From NCBI GenBank assembly GCA_963377175.1, contig CAUJNA010003779.1:272891-336890 (forward strand): 64,000 bases of DNA, written 5' to 3'. Positions 21,621 to 32,052 of this stretch are shown here, piece by piece (the stretch's first letter is position 1; each line of letters starts with the position of its first letter). A model generated the notes under the pieces. That model was not told the DNA's origin and did not search any database. It saw nothing but the letters and a program-made list of their open reading frames with translations. This stretch comes from Effrenium voratum (taxonomy: Eukaryota; Sar; Dinophyceae; Suessiales; Symbiodiniaceae). The translations under genes were made by a program, and so were the position numbers.

Positions 21621-22523
21621 AAAAGCTCCGCTTCCTGCGATCATGGCTGACAAGCCTTGCCACGTGCTTTGCCCGCGTATTCGAGCCTTTGGCCAGTGGT
21701 GACGCTCCGCCTCGTTTGCAGCAGCTGATGCTTGACCGCTTGGCTCAGCCGCAGTTCTGGGTGGCCGCGCTCACCATCGCCACTCGGCAGCATGCCCAGC
21801 TTCTGCGACTATCGGCAAATGCTGTCAAGCTCAAGGCTGGCACGGAATCCCTGGCCACTGGTGAACAGGTCGTTCAATGGTATGGCAGGGCCGGTCCTGG
21901 TGACTGGCCCCTGCACCGCCTCAAGGTGCGTATCCCGGTTGCTGCCATGGCCTACCTTTGCGCAAACGCGCCGCCCTCTGGGCAAGGCGGCGAGGTTTCG
22001 TTAAAAGGCGCTGTGCAAACTGTGCGTGGGATGCGTTTCGTCAACGCTGGTGGCCTTCGGTCTCCGTATGAGCCTCCATGCTTCACTGAGGTAGAACCGT
22101 TTCGACTCCAGCTCCAAAACCAGCAAGGTCTGACACATGATTTCCAGGAGTACTGTGGCCTGATTGGGCCGATGGCGGCTGGGTCCGTGCGCACGGATCT
22201 TTGGCTTCCCCTTCCGGCCGAAGGGCAGGCCTTTGCCGACTTCGCAAGGGAGTCCAGCGTGTCATCCCAGCGCTGGATGTCTGCTGCTTGCCACTCCTCC
22301 GGTGCTGGACAGGGAAGCTGCTGATGTCATTCTACCTTCTGTTGACAGTTTCCATATGGCGCCCGCTGGTACCACACTGCAGGAGCTCATTAGACGTAGT
22401 GCGAACGGACGCACCCAGACAGCGGCCCTTTTGCGTGACCCCACTCTCCCGACCTTTAATGCCGTCACCAACGTTGTGCGTTCCCTCCGGGCTCCGATCG
22501 GTGGAGGGCGCAAGAGACGGTAA
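21621..22523 (+). pseudogene. unassigned frame fused in frame to the capsid-like sequence
   Basis: The frame continues from the capsid-like part without a stop to 22324. A second frame (about 22270-22523) then seems to carry on to a basic end, GGGRKRR, suggesting another frameshift. It is rich in Leu, Ala and Arg. The third-position GC is lower than upstream and similar in feel to the retroelement tail at 2-1195, also ending in a basic stretch, but I see no shared motif. I infer a retroelement fragment joined to the capsid relic. Confidence 0.3.
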
Positions 22524-22563
22524 AGGGCCGAGTATCCAGGCCTGTCTTGCCCTGCATTGTGAG

Positions 22564-23674
22564 CTGCTGCCCATGTAGTATCGGGCCCCGCTTGGTCTCA
22601 TGGGCAGCGCTCTGCATAGCACTCGCCAGCCCATTTCTTAGATTGCCCGCATTTTTCATTTGCCGATTCCACACTGCAGTGTGCATCCATTTGAGCTTAG
22701 CAGTACTGTGCGCCGCTCGGTCTCTCTGCTCTTTTGGTTGTGGTGCACTCCCCCGTATTCCCTATGCCTACCCTCGTGTCTGCGCGGTTCGCCTCAGTGC
22801 CAGCCCCGCTGTGCCTGAGTGTTCCGTCCCAGCTCAAACGCCTTGGCTGCAACACCAAGTGGGGTGTGCTATGCCTGTGGCTAGCTTGCGTACACCCCAA
22901 TTGGCTGCTCCAAATATGTTGCATTCAGTAAGGTAAATATAGACTTTGCGTCGGTGTTGCTACCTCCAATTGATGTAGAATTGTCACCTGGTGGTCTGTG
23001 GTCGTTGAGCCTTGTAGTATCGAGCCCCGCTTGATCTCTTGGTTCTCGATACACTGCGCCAAGCGCAACTGTCTTATACCTCTTCTATGTGCGGCTGAGA
23101 TTGCCAAGCAGGAAGGGCATAGGCAAACTCCCTATTCAAACTACTCGAGTCAGCATGGTAAAACAAGTGAAGCCTCGTCCACCGCATCGCTTGTGGAGAG
23201 GTCTTCGCCTTGGTTGCCTGCAATTTCATTTGACGATGCGCTGTGCATCCTTTTGAGCTTAGCAGTACTGGGCGCCGCTCAGTGTGCTTTAATCCTTTGG
23301 TTGAGGTGCAATCCCCCGTATTCCCTATGCCTACCCTCGTGTCTGCCGGTTTACCTCAGTGCCGAGTATTCCGTCAAATGCCTTGGCTGAAACACCAAAT
23401 GGGATGGGCGATGCCCGTGTGGCTAGCTTGCGTACGCCCCATTTTGGTTGCTCAAAATATGCTGCATTAAGTCAGGTAAATAATGACACTGCGTTGCTGT
23501 TGCTACCTCCATTGGCTGTATCGCCTTTGGGTCTGTGGTCGTTGAGCCTTGTAGTATCGAGCCCCGCTTGATCTCTTGGTTCTCGATACACTGTGTCAAT
23601 CGCAATTGTCTTATACCTCTTCCAGGTGCGGCCGAGATGGCCAAGCAGGAAGGGCATTGGCAAACTCCCTGTTG
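22564..23674 (+). repeat. direct repeat family D (two copies plus a fragment)
   Basis: 22681-23133 and 23243-23674 are diverged copies, from GTGCATCC..TTTGAGCTTAGC to GCCAAGCAGGAAGGGCAT. A third partial copy of the TAGTATCGRGCCCCGCTTG module is at about 22564-22660. This lies directly downstream of the fused frame and may be its 3' region. No gene seen. Confidence 0.85.
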
Positions 23675-23740
23675 CATTATAGACCCGGATCTTCACTTCT
23701 TTGGCCTCCTGCCATGAGGTAAGGAGATGGGTGTGCAGTC

Positions 23741-24069
23741 GCAAATGTGCCCCCGGCAGATTGAGTGCGTTTGAACTTTGAGGCCGTCGCCCTGTTGATG
23801 CGATTCGACTTGATGAAACTCAGGTCACGCATTAACCGTCTTTTTGCCATATATTTCGGTTCCTTACGAGCGCAACATTGTCTGTTTGTGCGTTGTTTTT
23901 TGGTTTGGTTTGTGTGTTTTTGCGCGGTTGGTTCCTCGTTTGGTTTCTGCTGGCCATTGTTTCGCTCATAAGGCTTCTCTCTGTCTCACCTGTCTCACTT
24001 CACCAGTATATCCGATGTACATTTGGTTTCGTGACCGATGGCAATTGCCCCAAGGCGCGCAGGTGACAA
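23741..24069 (+). repeat. direct repeat E, copy 1
   Basis: Starts GCAAATGTGCCCCCGG, ends GGCGCGCAGGTGACAAA. It matches 24766-25069, with the last 65 bases nearly identical. The 700 bases between the copies (24070-24765) have no gene I recognise. Confidence 0.85.
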
Positions 24070-24765
24070 AAAAAAAGCAGCGATGCTCCGCCTCGTCTGC
24101 AGCAGTTGCAAGAGGTGGACTCAATGCCGCATATACTACACCTTCCTTAGGCCATACAAATGGTGAGTTGTGCGCTGCGGTCGCAGAGCCTTGTACTCTT
24201 GGCATCTTGCTGCAGTGCTTCAACCGGTTGGTGCTTCTCTTTCTCTTCTGTGTCATAGTTGCATCTGGCCATCTGCGGAGAGCTGATGCTCTCATTCCGA
24301 TAGAAATCACCCTACTCATTTTGCAATCTTCACATGAGCGAGTGCTGTGGGGGTCGTGTCGGGCTTGCTGCCGTGGCGCCCCTGCTACATTTCTACTTGG
24401 GACCTAGCGCGTATCACTGTACTGGCGACTCACTGGCCACTCTGTGTGGTCTGTTACGGGCTCGTGTTTTTCCTGCCCTCTTGCTGGCCTTGCCACATCT
24501 CTCACGATCTTCAGTGTGGGCTGCGTGTGCGCCGCGATGATGGTGTGTGCGCATGTGAGATCTGCGCAAGGCCGTCCTCGGCGGCAGCAGGTGATGCCTG
24601 TGCGCTGCAATAATTCATGCGCGCTTAGTCTCATTTTTCCACTTCCTGTGGTCTTTTTGCCCACGAGAGATTTGTAAGCCCTCTCGCTTTTTGCCCGGCG
24701 ACCTTTTATGTTTCACCTGCGCCTTTTGCTCTCTCCGCATGGCCATTCGTGGGGGTTAACGATGC

Positions 24766-25069
24766 GCAAATGTGCCCCCGGTGCGTAGTTGATGACTTTT
24801 AAGCTCGTCGCTTTACTTCTGCGTCTGGCCTAGATGAAGCTCAGGTCACGCACTTTTGCGCTTTTGCTCTGAAACGATCGGTTGCTCTGTGGCGCTGTGA
24901 TCTCTTTGGTTCGGTGTTTGCGTTGTTTGTTTTCCTTGTTGTTGTGGTTCTATCGTTTCGTTCGTGTGGCATATCCGTGTCTCACCACTGTCTCACTTCT
25001 CTCAGTATATCCGATGTACACTTGGTTCCGTGACCGATGGCAATTGCCCCAAGGCGCGCAGGTGACAAA
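24766..25069 (+). repeat. direct repeat E, copy 2
   Basis: Second copy of the 23741-24069 repeat. Its end abuts the border of composite element C1, so C1 appears to have inserted next to or into E2. Confidence 0.85.
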
Positions 25070-25835
25070 CTAGAGGACGGTGCTCATCCAGCCGCGGAGA
25101 CACCTTTTTGCATCGCTGCGGCGAGCGTGTCTGCACGCGGCGATGCTCAGTGTGTATGGTCACATGAGAGCTCCATCTCATCATCCTACTTTCCTCTCGA
25201 ACTGCGCCGCGCGAATTCTCACGAAAGTGGTCTGCGCAAGCTGCATTGTTCCAGGCTGCTGCGCGCAAGTTGCTCTCTGCAAGCTGCTGCGCGCAAGTGC
25301 TCTGTGCAAGTTGCTCTGTGCAAGTTGCTCTGTGCAAGTTGCTCTGAGCAAGTTGCTCTGCGCAAATGCTCTGCGCCAGTTGCTCCGCGCAAGCGCTTTG
25401 CGCATGTGCTCTGTGCAAGTTGCTCTGCGCAAGTGCTCTGAGCAAGTTGCTCTGCGCAAGGGCTCTGCGCCAGTTGCTCCCTGCAAGCGCTTTGCGCATG
25501 TGCTCTGTGCAAGTTGGTCTGTGCAAGTTGCTCTGCGCAAGTGCTTTGTGCAATTGCTCTGTGCAAGTTGCTCTGCGCAAGTTGCTCTGCGCAAGTGCTG
25601 CCGGAGCTGCGGGGGTGTGCTCCGCGTACTACGTTCTCCAGCCGGAGCTGCGGGGGTGTGCTCCGCGTACTACGTTTGTACTTAAAAGTTGCGATTTTCC
25701 AGCCTGAGCTGCGGGAGCACGCTCCGCGCACCACGTCTGTACTTAAAAGTTACGATTTTCCAGCCGGAGCTGCAGGAGCACGCTCCGCGTACTACGTTTG
25801 TACTTAAAAGCTGCGATTTTCAAGCCGGAGCTGCC

Positions 25836-25911
25836 GCGGACCAGGGGGGAATCGAACCCGCGACCACGGGATTGCGAAAGCAGGCGCGCAAGCCACGAGA
25901 CAACTTCCAAA
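25836..25911 (-). other. tRNA-like segment in C1
   Basis: On the minus strand a B-box-type GGGTTCGATTCCC is preceded at tRNA spacing by a degenerate A-box region (GTTGTCTCGTGGCTTG) and an anticodon-like arm around CTTTCGCAA. The acceptor arms do not pair convincingly, so this is not a functional tRNA gene. It may be an internal RNA polymerase III promoter. Confidence 0.5.
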
Positions 25912-26305
25912 GGCCGTTTCGCGAGCAAGAATATTGCACGGCGCCACAGCGAGAGCGCTTTGACACGCACAATCTCCGCAGAGGGTCGCGCGCGGCCAGC
26001 AGAAATCGTAAAAAGTCCGCAGTTTTTGAACCTCGACCGCGCGAATCTCCGCAGAGGGTCGCGCACGGCCAGCAGAAATCGTAAAAAGTTCTCAGTTTTT
26101 GAACCTCGACCACGCGAATCTCCACAGAGGGTCGCGCGCGGCCAGCAGAAATCGTAAAAAGTTCTCAGCTTTTGAACCTCGACCACGCAAATCTCCGCAG
26201 AGGGTCGCAATCCCGAGCGACGATCAAACTCCCGCCCCGGCGCCTTAGAAACCTAACTAACTTACATAGCTGCTAACGCCGCAGCTCTAAGCTCTACCTA
26301 ACCTT

Positions 26306-26620
26306 GGTCTATGTAACTTGGCTCTATGTAACTTGGCTCTATGTAACTTGGCTCTATGTAACTTGGCTCTATGTAACTTGGCTCTATGTAACTTGGCTCT
26401 ATGTAACTTGGCTCTATGTAACTTGGCTCTATGTAACTTGGCTCTATGTAACTTGGCTCTATGTAACTTGGCTCTATGTAACTTGGCTCTATGTAACTTG
26501 GCTCTATGTAACTTGGCTCTATGTAACTTGGCTCTATGTAACTTGGCTCTATGTAACTTGGCTCTATGTAACTTGGCTCTATGTAACTTGGCTCTATGTA
26601 ACTTGGCTCTATGTAACTTG
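26306..26620. repeat. 15-bp minisatellite (about 21 perfect units)
   Basis: Unit ATGTAACTTGGCTCT, apparently without a single substitution over 315 bases. It is much more homogeneous than any other array here, which points to very recent expansion. Confidence 0.95.
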
Positions 26621-26694
26621 TCCAAGGGCTCCGCACGGAAGAACCCTTCGCGATGCTTTCGGGAAAAAAACATAATGTGGCTCTCTGCAGAAGT

Positions 26695-26865
26695 AGAGTT
26701 TTCGTGGCAGGGGCTTTTCGCAGGGTGAAGTGCAGATTTCGGGCAGCATTTTCGCAAGGTGAAGTGCAGATTTCGTGGCAGCGCTTTCGCAAGGTGAAGT
26801 GCAGATTTCGTTGCAGCGTTTTCGCAAGTTGAAGTAGAGTTTTCGTGGCAGGGGCAGCATTTTCA
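26695..26865. repeat. about 42-bp tandem repeat, then tetranucleotides
   Basis: Four units built on TTTTCGCAAGGTGAAGTGCAG and ATTTCGTGGCAG. They are followed at 26870-27020 by GATA/GATG/GA microsatellite. Confidence 0.85.
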
Positions 26866-26869
26866 TAGA

Positions 26870-27020
26870 AAAAGAGATTGATAAATAAAAAGGAGAGATC
26901 GATAGATGGATAGATGGATAAATAAATAGACAAGATAGCAGACAGACAGAAAAAAAGAGAGAGAGAGAGAGATAGATGGATAGATAGATAGAGGTATAGA
27001 CAGATAGATAGATAGGTATA
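26870..27020. repeat. GATA/GATG/GA microsatellite
   Basis: Imperfect runs of GATAGATGGATA, AATA and GAGAGA. The reverse complement (TATC/CATC) lies upstream of C2 at about 29930-30050. Confidence 0.9.
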
Positions 27021-27159
27021 TTTTTTGCGCGGCAGAAAACAAGGACTCCAAGGTCGGCGGCCTGAGGGTCACATGAGACAGTCGTTGTTTCAGGAGCACC
27101 ACATTCACAAAACACGAATGCACATCCTTTCCAAGGGGCTCATCAAAATGCGCTAGGAG

Positions 27160-27250
27160 CCTATGGCACATGCTGGCTACACTGATTTGACGATGCAACA
27201 TGGTACCTATGGCGCATGCTGGCTACACTGATCTGACGATGCAACATGGT
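27160..27250 (+). repeat. 46-bp tandem duplication
   Basis: CTATGGCACATGCTGGCTAC through GATGCAACATGGTA occurs twice in a row with two or three substitutions. Confidence 0.9.
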
Positions 27251-29850
27251 AATATTCGCATCGAATTCATCAAGAAATTTCAACGGAATCGTCAAGCCAG
27301 TGGAAGCGATTCAATTATTATGTTGGTCCAGGTTTCTGTACGTGAAGATTTGGTAAGCGTGTTCAACACTGGGCACTTGCGTTTGAGAGGGCTTCCCACC
27401 AATTTCCTTGCCGTCAATCAAAGGCCCGAAATGCTTCTTTGGCCTCGTGGAGGGCGTAGAGTTGAGGAGTTGAGTGCTTCGAGGTTCCGACAGACAAGCG
27501 ACGGAGAATGCGAAATCAATCATGCAGACCTGTTGACGGTTCCCTAGCTGGTCATGGTGGCTAACGGCCCTGGGACGGCCAAAAACATGTACACTGGATA
27601 TGTTAACGGTACTTGTTTGCGCTGGCAGTCGATTCCACATGATGTATGAGCTGGGTGTGGGGACTGTACTGTGTTCGTACGAAGCGGGTCATCTTGAATC
27701 TTGACAGGGTGACTCGCTTTTCCTCGGCTTGAAGATTTGTGTCTGTTCGAAGGCTCGCAACGTTCAGTGCCCGACTGACTGCGTCGGAATGCTTCTGAAA
27801 AGTGTCTGCGCGCTCGCTTGTTTATTTGTGATAGTCCTTGCGGCGAATCTTTTTGGCGTGGCAGATTTATCCGCAGTTTGACACCCTAGGGGTCTAAAGG
27901 ATTGGGCGAGGCTTGATTGTAATGCTGCTGCTGTTTCTTTGGGCTTGCGGAGAGCTTTTGGGGGGGTCAGTCGCTTTTGGCTTTTGTGATAGATACTGCC
28001 ACGTCCAACCGAGACCACCCTCCTCGCGCCAGCGTTGTAGGCGGCCAGCTGGCTTGACTTCCACAGCTGGCCAGGGCTACATCTGACGATGGAGTTCCTG
28101 GTGAAGCCTCTGCACTCAGAGCCGTTTGCGCTGATTTGGTGAGGATGTGAGGCTGGCCGAACCAGTTGTCTCACACAAATTGGGGTCCCATGTTTATTCC
28201 GTGATGTTCATGGCACATGGACAAAGTCGTTGTTGTGTTTGCAATTGGGGACAGCCTGAAGCATGATGCGTGGGGCTCAGCGGGTGAACAGTGTGGGGCC
28301 GAGGCACAAAAACCATTCATTACAAATATTTAGAAGCTGGCACAGCCCTTTGTATTCCTGGCCAAGAGTAATCCCATTGTGCACCGCATCGTGCGCAAAC
28401 AAGCACACCAGCATAGACCCCACATGGCGTAGACCAGGTCGAGGATTGCACACTGTTCGTTTGCTGTTGCACACGCATCGCTGCCGTTTTACAAGGCCCT
28501 TTTTGTCCGAGTGGCTTCAAGGGCGCTGATCGTTTTCTCCTTAGTTTTGCATTGTCGGGCTGGTCTTTGCCAATCTTGTTGCTGTCTGTTATCTATTTGG
28601 GCCGCCGTGTTTGGGCTTAAGGGTCCGCTTTAGCGGTCGCCTTGAGCCACGCCTCAGAACGTTTTCGACTTCCCGGCGTGTTGCGTCAACGCGCGCCGGG
28701 TGGAGAAAAATGACGCTTGGCTGTGTCAAAGGGTTGAGTGCGTCTTGAGGGCTCCGTAGCTGTAACTCATGCTGTGAGCTTTTCAGTCAGCGGGGTCACT
28801 GAGAGGTTCTCACAGTGTCGCTTTGGAAAGGATGCCAACGAGCCAGTGGCATGTCTCAACAGAAGTTGAGCTGCCTGACTCAGGAAGCTATCGTACTGGT
28901 TGTGCCTGTTGCTCTGGCCGTCAGCAACTTGGTTCCGCTCTGGCTTAAAGATCAAGACAGACCCGCCCTCCTTTTCACTTGGGTATTCCTTGCAGGCATA
29001 GGTGCACACACACGCGCACACGCGCAATCACACCGTATGTGACATACCACCTACTTGTTACATTTGACATTTCCGCTGGCGTGTTGTTTTGCCTTCACAT
29101 GTCGGCGGCCAGCCACTTCTTGGTTTTTTTGGGCAATTTCTTGGCACCAAGAAGTATAGTGGCCGCGTTGGGGCTGCCCGATCAATGTGTCAATGAAGCA
29201 AGCTTAGTCTTCAGGTGCCGTGGAGCTCAAGATACCTTTGTCACAGTTTTTTGGCGGGTTTCAGGAGCAGAGGAAGGATCCGGACCCAGAATTGGGCCCA
29301 CAAACGTCGAGAAACACCCAAAATGGCGGGCTTGCGCCCAAAGCGCTCTGAAACGCAAGAGGGTGCCATTGTGTTGACAATGAGAAGAACATAGGAAAAC
29401 TCACTTGTCAGTTGGCTGACCTGGATTTGGTTTTCTTTGTTTTCTTGCCTCCTGACTTGTAGTCAGGCGCTAAAGGATGTGCTGATTGTGCAGCAGTCGC
29501 CGCAGATCGTGCGTGACCGTTGTGGGCGGGAGGCAAGGGAGGTGGGGATGAAGGACGTTCAGGAATTTCTTCACTGAAGGTGACGAAGAGAAGGATACAA
29601 GAATGAGGAATGTTTAGAATACGCGGCTGGTCCCAAACGCCTGTCCTGCGCGTTCAGAGGGATGTCGAGCTTACGCAGCTGCTGTCCATCCAGGTAAGGA
29701 TTTTGGTCCCAGGTTGGGCAAGGGTGTTGGGGCAGCGATCCTTTGGAGTGCAGGCGCAGCCTTTGCGACGATTCGAAGCATCAAACGCAATCTTCGCAAT
29801 ATATTGTTCATGTTTGCCTTTCTTCTGTTTTTCTTTCTGCTCGTCTGGCT
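27251..29850. other. low-copy region, no gene recognised
   Basis: Frames of 115-136 residues exist on both strands (27200-27547 plus, 27311-27640 minus, 27764-28174 minus) without recognisable motifs. The 27311-27640 minus frame has the most protein-like composition. A short CA/CG-type dinucleotide run (ACACACGCGCACACGCGC) is at about 29003-29022. Confidence 0.4.
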
Positions 29851-30055
29851 TTCGTCTCCCTTCCTTCCTTCCTTTCTTGCTTTCTTTCTTGCTTTCTTTC
29901 TATTGTTCAGTCTACCTGCTTACCCATCTATCCATCCATCCATTCGTCCATGCATCTACTCTTTCAATCTGGCTATCTAGCTGTCTTTCTATCTACCTGT
30001 CGATCCTTCAATGTATCTTGTTTTCTATCTACTTGAATATCTATCTACCTTCCCC
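29850..30055. repeat. pyrimidine-rich CTTT/CCTT and TATC/CATC microsatellite
   Basis: Runs of TTCCTTCC and CTTTCTTG pass into CATCCATCC and TATCTACC. Bases 30056-30500 between this and C2 have no recognised gene. Confidence 0.9.
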
Positions 30056-30499
30056 TGTAATGCCTCGCTTTTTGCGCCTTATCTTATTTGTCGTAAAATC
30101 AAAGGCAGTTTTAGAAGGAACTTCTGTGGTACTGAAGGCAATTGATAGCTGTGCGCAAGCGTTGGATGAAGGAATGATGAATGCACGCGTGCAAACAAAA
30201 TTGTGTTTGCGTGTGGTTGGTGGAAAGTGCGAAAAAAAAGAGCGACCCGGGGGTTTTGACTCCTCGGGGTGGCCAGAAGCCACCTCGTTGTGACAGGTGC
30301 AGCACTTTCGCAAGGTGGCAGTTGCAGTTTCGTGCGCAGAAATCCTGGCTGGCGCAGGAGTTGGGCAAGGCCAGTAGTCGCCCGATCAAGTTCGGCTCGC
30401 CTTGAGCGGCGTTCGCAGCATGTTTGGCATGACGCTGGGTCTCACTTCGGCCAGACCTTGCAAAATCTGATGGACTCCATGGACTAACCACGGTGATTT

Positions 30500-31489
30500 T
30501 AGTCCAACATGTTTTTCCCGAAAGCATCGCGATGCATAGAGTCACTTGCGCAGTGTCAAAACACATAGAGCCAAGCGCATAGAGCCAAGTGCATAGAGCC
30601 AAGTGCATAGAGCCAAGTACAGAGCCGAGCGAGCTATGGAAGTTAAGTTTAGGTTTCTAGGGCGCGGGCAGGACTTTGATCGTCGATCGGGATTGCGACC
30701 CTCCGCGGGGATCGGCGAGGTCGAGGTGCAAAAACTCGAGGTTTTTTGCGATTCTTGCGGTGCCAGCACGACTCTCTGCGGGGATCGGCGTTGTTGAGGT
30801 GCAAAAACTCGAGGTTGTTTTACGTTTTTGCGGTGCGCGGATGAACCCTCTGCTTAGTCTGGGCGAACCCTCTGCGGAGATCGTGCGTGTCGAAGCGCTC
30901 TCGCTGTGGCGCTGTGCGATTTTATTACTCGCGAAATGGCCTTTGGAAGTTGTCTCGTGGTTTGCGCGCCTGCTTTCGCAATCGCGCGGTCGCGGGTTCG
31001 ATTCCCCCCTGGTCCGCGGCAGCTCCGGCTCAAGCAAAGAAGCCGTAGTATGTGGAGTGTACTCCTGGCGGTTCCGACCGGAAAATCGCAACCCTGAAGC
31101 GCAGACGTATAGTCCGCGGAGCGCCTCCACAGCTCAGCTCAGGCTGAGCATCTTGCGCACAGACACAAGCGCCGAGCGTTTTGCGGAGAGGAAACTTGCA
31201 CAGAGCAACGTGCACAGAACAGCTTGAAGACAGATGTCGAGCCACTTGCGTGCAGCAGCTTGCGGAGAGCAACTTGCGCGCAGCAGCCTGAGCCTGGAAC
31301 AATGCAGCTTGCGCAGACACTGCCGTGAAATTTCTTCTCGTCGGACGATGAGATGGAGCTCTCGTGTGACCATACACACTGAGCATCGCCGCGCGCAGAC
31401 ACGCTCGCCGCATCGATGTAAAAAGGTGTCTCCACGGCTGGAAGAGCGCTTGGGGAAAAATGCATTCGGGCCAATCGTCCTCTAGTTTT
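30500..31489 (+). mobile_element. composite repeat element C, copy 2
   Basis: Plus-strand order: border TTTTTCCCGAAAGCATCGCG (30512-30531), 14-bp GCATAGAGCCAAGT minisatellite (about 30565-30625), a unique piece ending in GATCGTCGATCGGGATTGCG, about three 75-bp units (30690-30870), tRNA-like segment (30945-31019), CCGGAAAATCGCAACC/GTAGTATG region (31020-31130), a short GCAACTTGC array (31185-31290), a unique end and border CGTCCTCTAGTTTT (31476-31489). It is shorter than C1 because its arrays are short. Confidence 0.75.
30945..31019 (+). other. tRNA-like segment in C2
   Basis: AGTTGTCTCGTGGTTTG (A-box-like) and GGGTTCGATTCCC (B box) with TGCTTTCGCAATCG between. Nearly identical to the segment in C1. 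The acceptor stem is not convincing. Confidence 0.5.
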
Positions 31490-31603
31490 GCGCGTCGCGT
31501 GTCACGCAGAAGCAAAAGGGGCCCCGAAAGCTGTGAACTGTATGTCCTTCCATGGTCTTCCCTTTTTTGTTTCGAGCGCCGTGCTTTTTTTGCACTCTTC
31601 CAG

Positions 31604-32052
31604 GGCCTGCGCGCCGCGGTGTTTTCCTTGTATTCGCGCGTAATAAGGCAAGCCTCGGCTTCAAGCACGGCTCCCTGGGTGAGGACACCAAGGGTCCAGG
31701 CAAGGAGAAGCCAGACCCTTCGGGCAAGGCCAAGAAGACCGCCAACGCGACCAACGGCGGCCATGGGCACCAGGCACACGGCGCAAACGGCGCGCTTGCC
31801 CTCGCGCGCCAGCAGGACGCAAATGGCAGCCAATATCTGCCAGCTAACCGCAGCAACATAACAGAGGGGGAATTTCCGGTGGTGGAGGAGTTGACCGTCG
31901 CTTTGCCCCTGTTCCTGGTCAACGTGACGAATGCCACTGGGTTGATCGCGGCAAGAAACAACGCGCCGGATCCGAATATCACCTACCGTGCTGGGAACTT
32001 CGAGAACGACATGTCTTTCTTGGAAGACAAGTGCCCGGGACTGAATAAGTAA
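31604..32052 (+). CDS. candidate terminal exon of a glycoprotein gene
   Basis: An open frame to TAA (32050-32052) after a good acceptor (TTTTTTTGCACTCTTCCAG, then GG, at 31585-31605). It reads LPGPARRG... and, after a Lys/Gly-rich stretch, contains seven N-x-S/T sequons within roughly 100 residues (NAT, NGS, NRS, NIT, NVT, NAT, NIT), a short hydrophobic strand ELTVALPLFLVNV and a C-terminal FENDMSFLEDKCPGLNK. The density of sequons suggests a secreted or cell-surface protein. The family is not recognised, and no upstream exon or signal peptide was found. It starts about 115 bases downstream of element C2. Confidence 0.4.

Larger units (their letters stand above)
25068..26680 (-). mobile_element. 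composite repeat element C, copy 1
   Basis: Read on the minus strand: border with CCCGAAAGCATCGCGAAGGG (26640s-26670s), then a 15-bp minisatellite (26306-26620), a unique piece, about four 75-bp units (25975-26225), a tRNA-like segment (25836-25911), CCGGAGCTG units with near-identical GCGTACTACG words (25605-25835), a 14-bp GCAACTTGC minisatellite (25230-25605), and a unique end to the border CGTCCTCTAGTTT (25067-25079). The order matches C2 on the opposite strand. No protein is encoded. No terminal inverted repeats or target duplication were found. Confidence 0.75.

Noticed and set aside
26298..26933. Frame with repeated SYIEP
   Set aside because: Translation of the perfect 15-bp minisatellite. 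It has no unique coding context.
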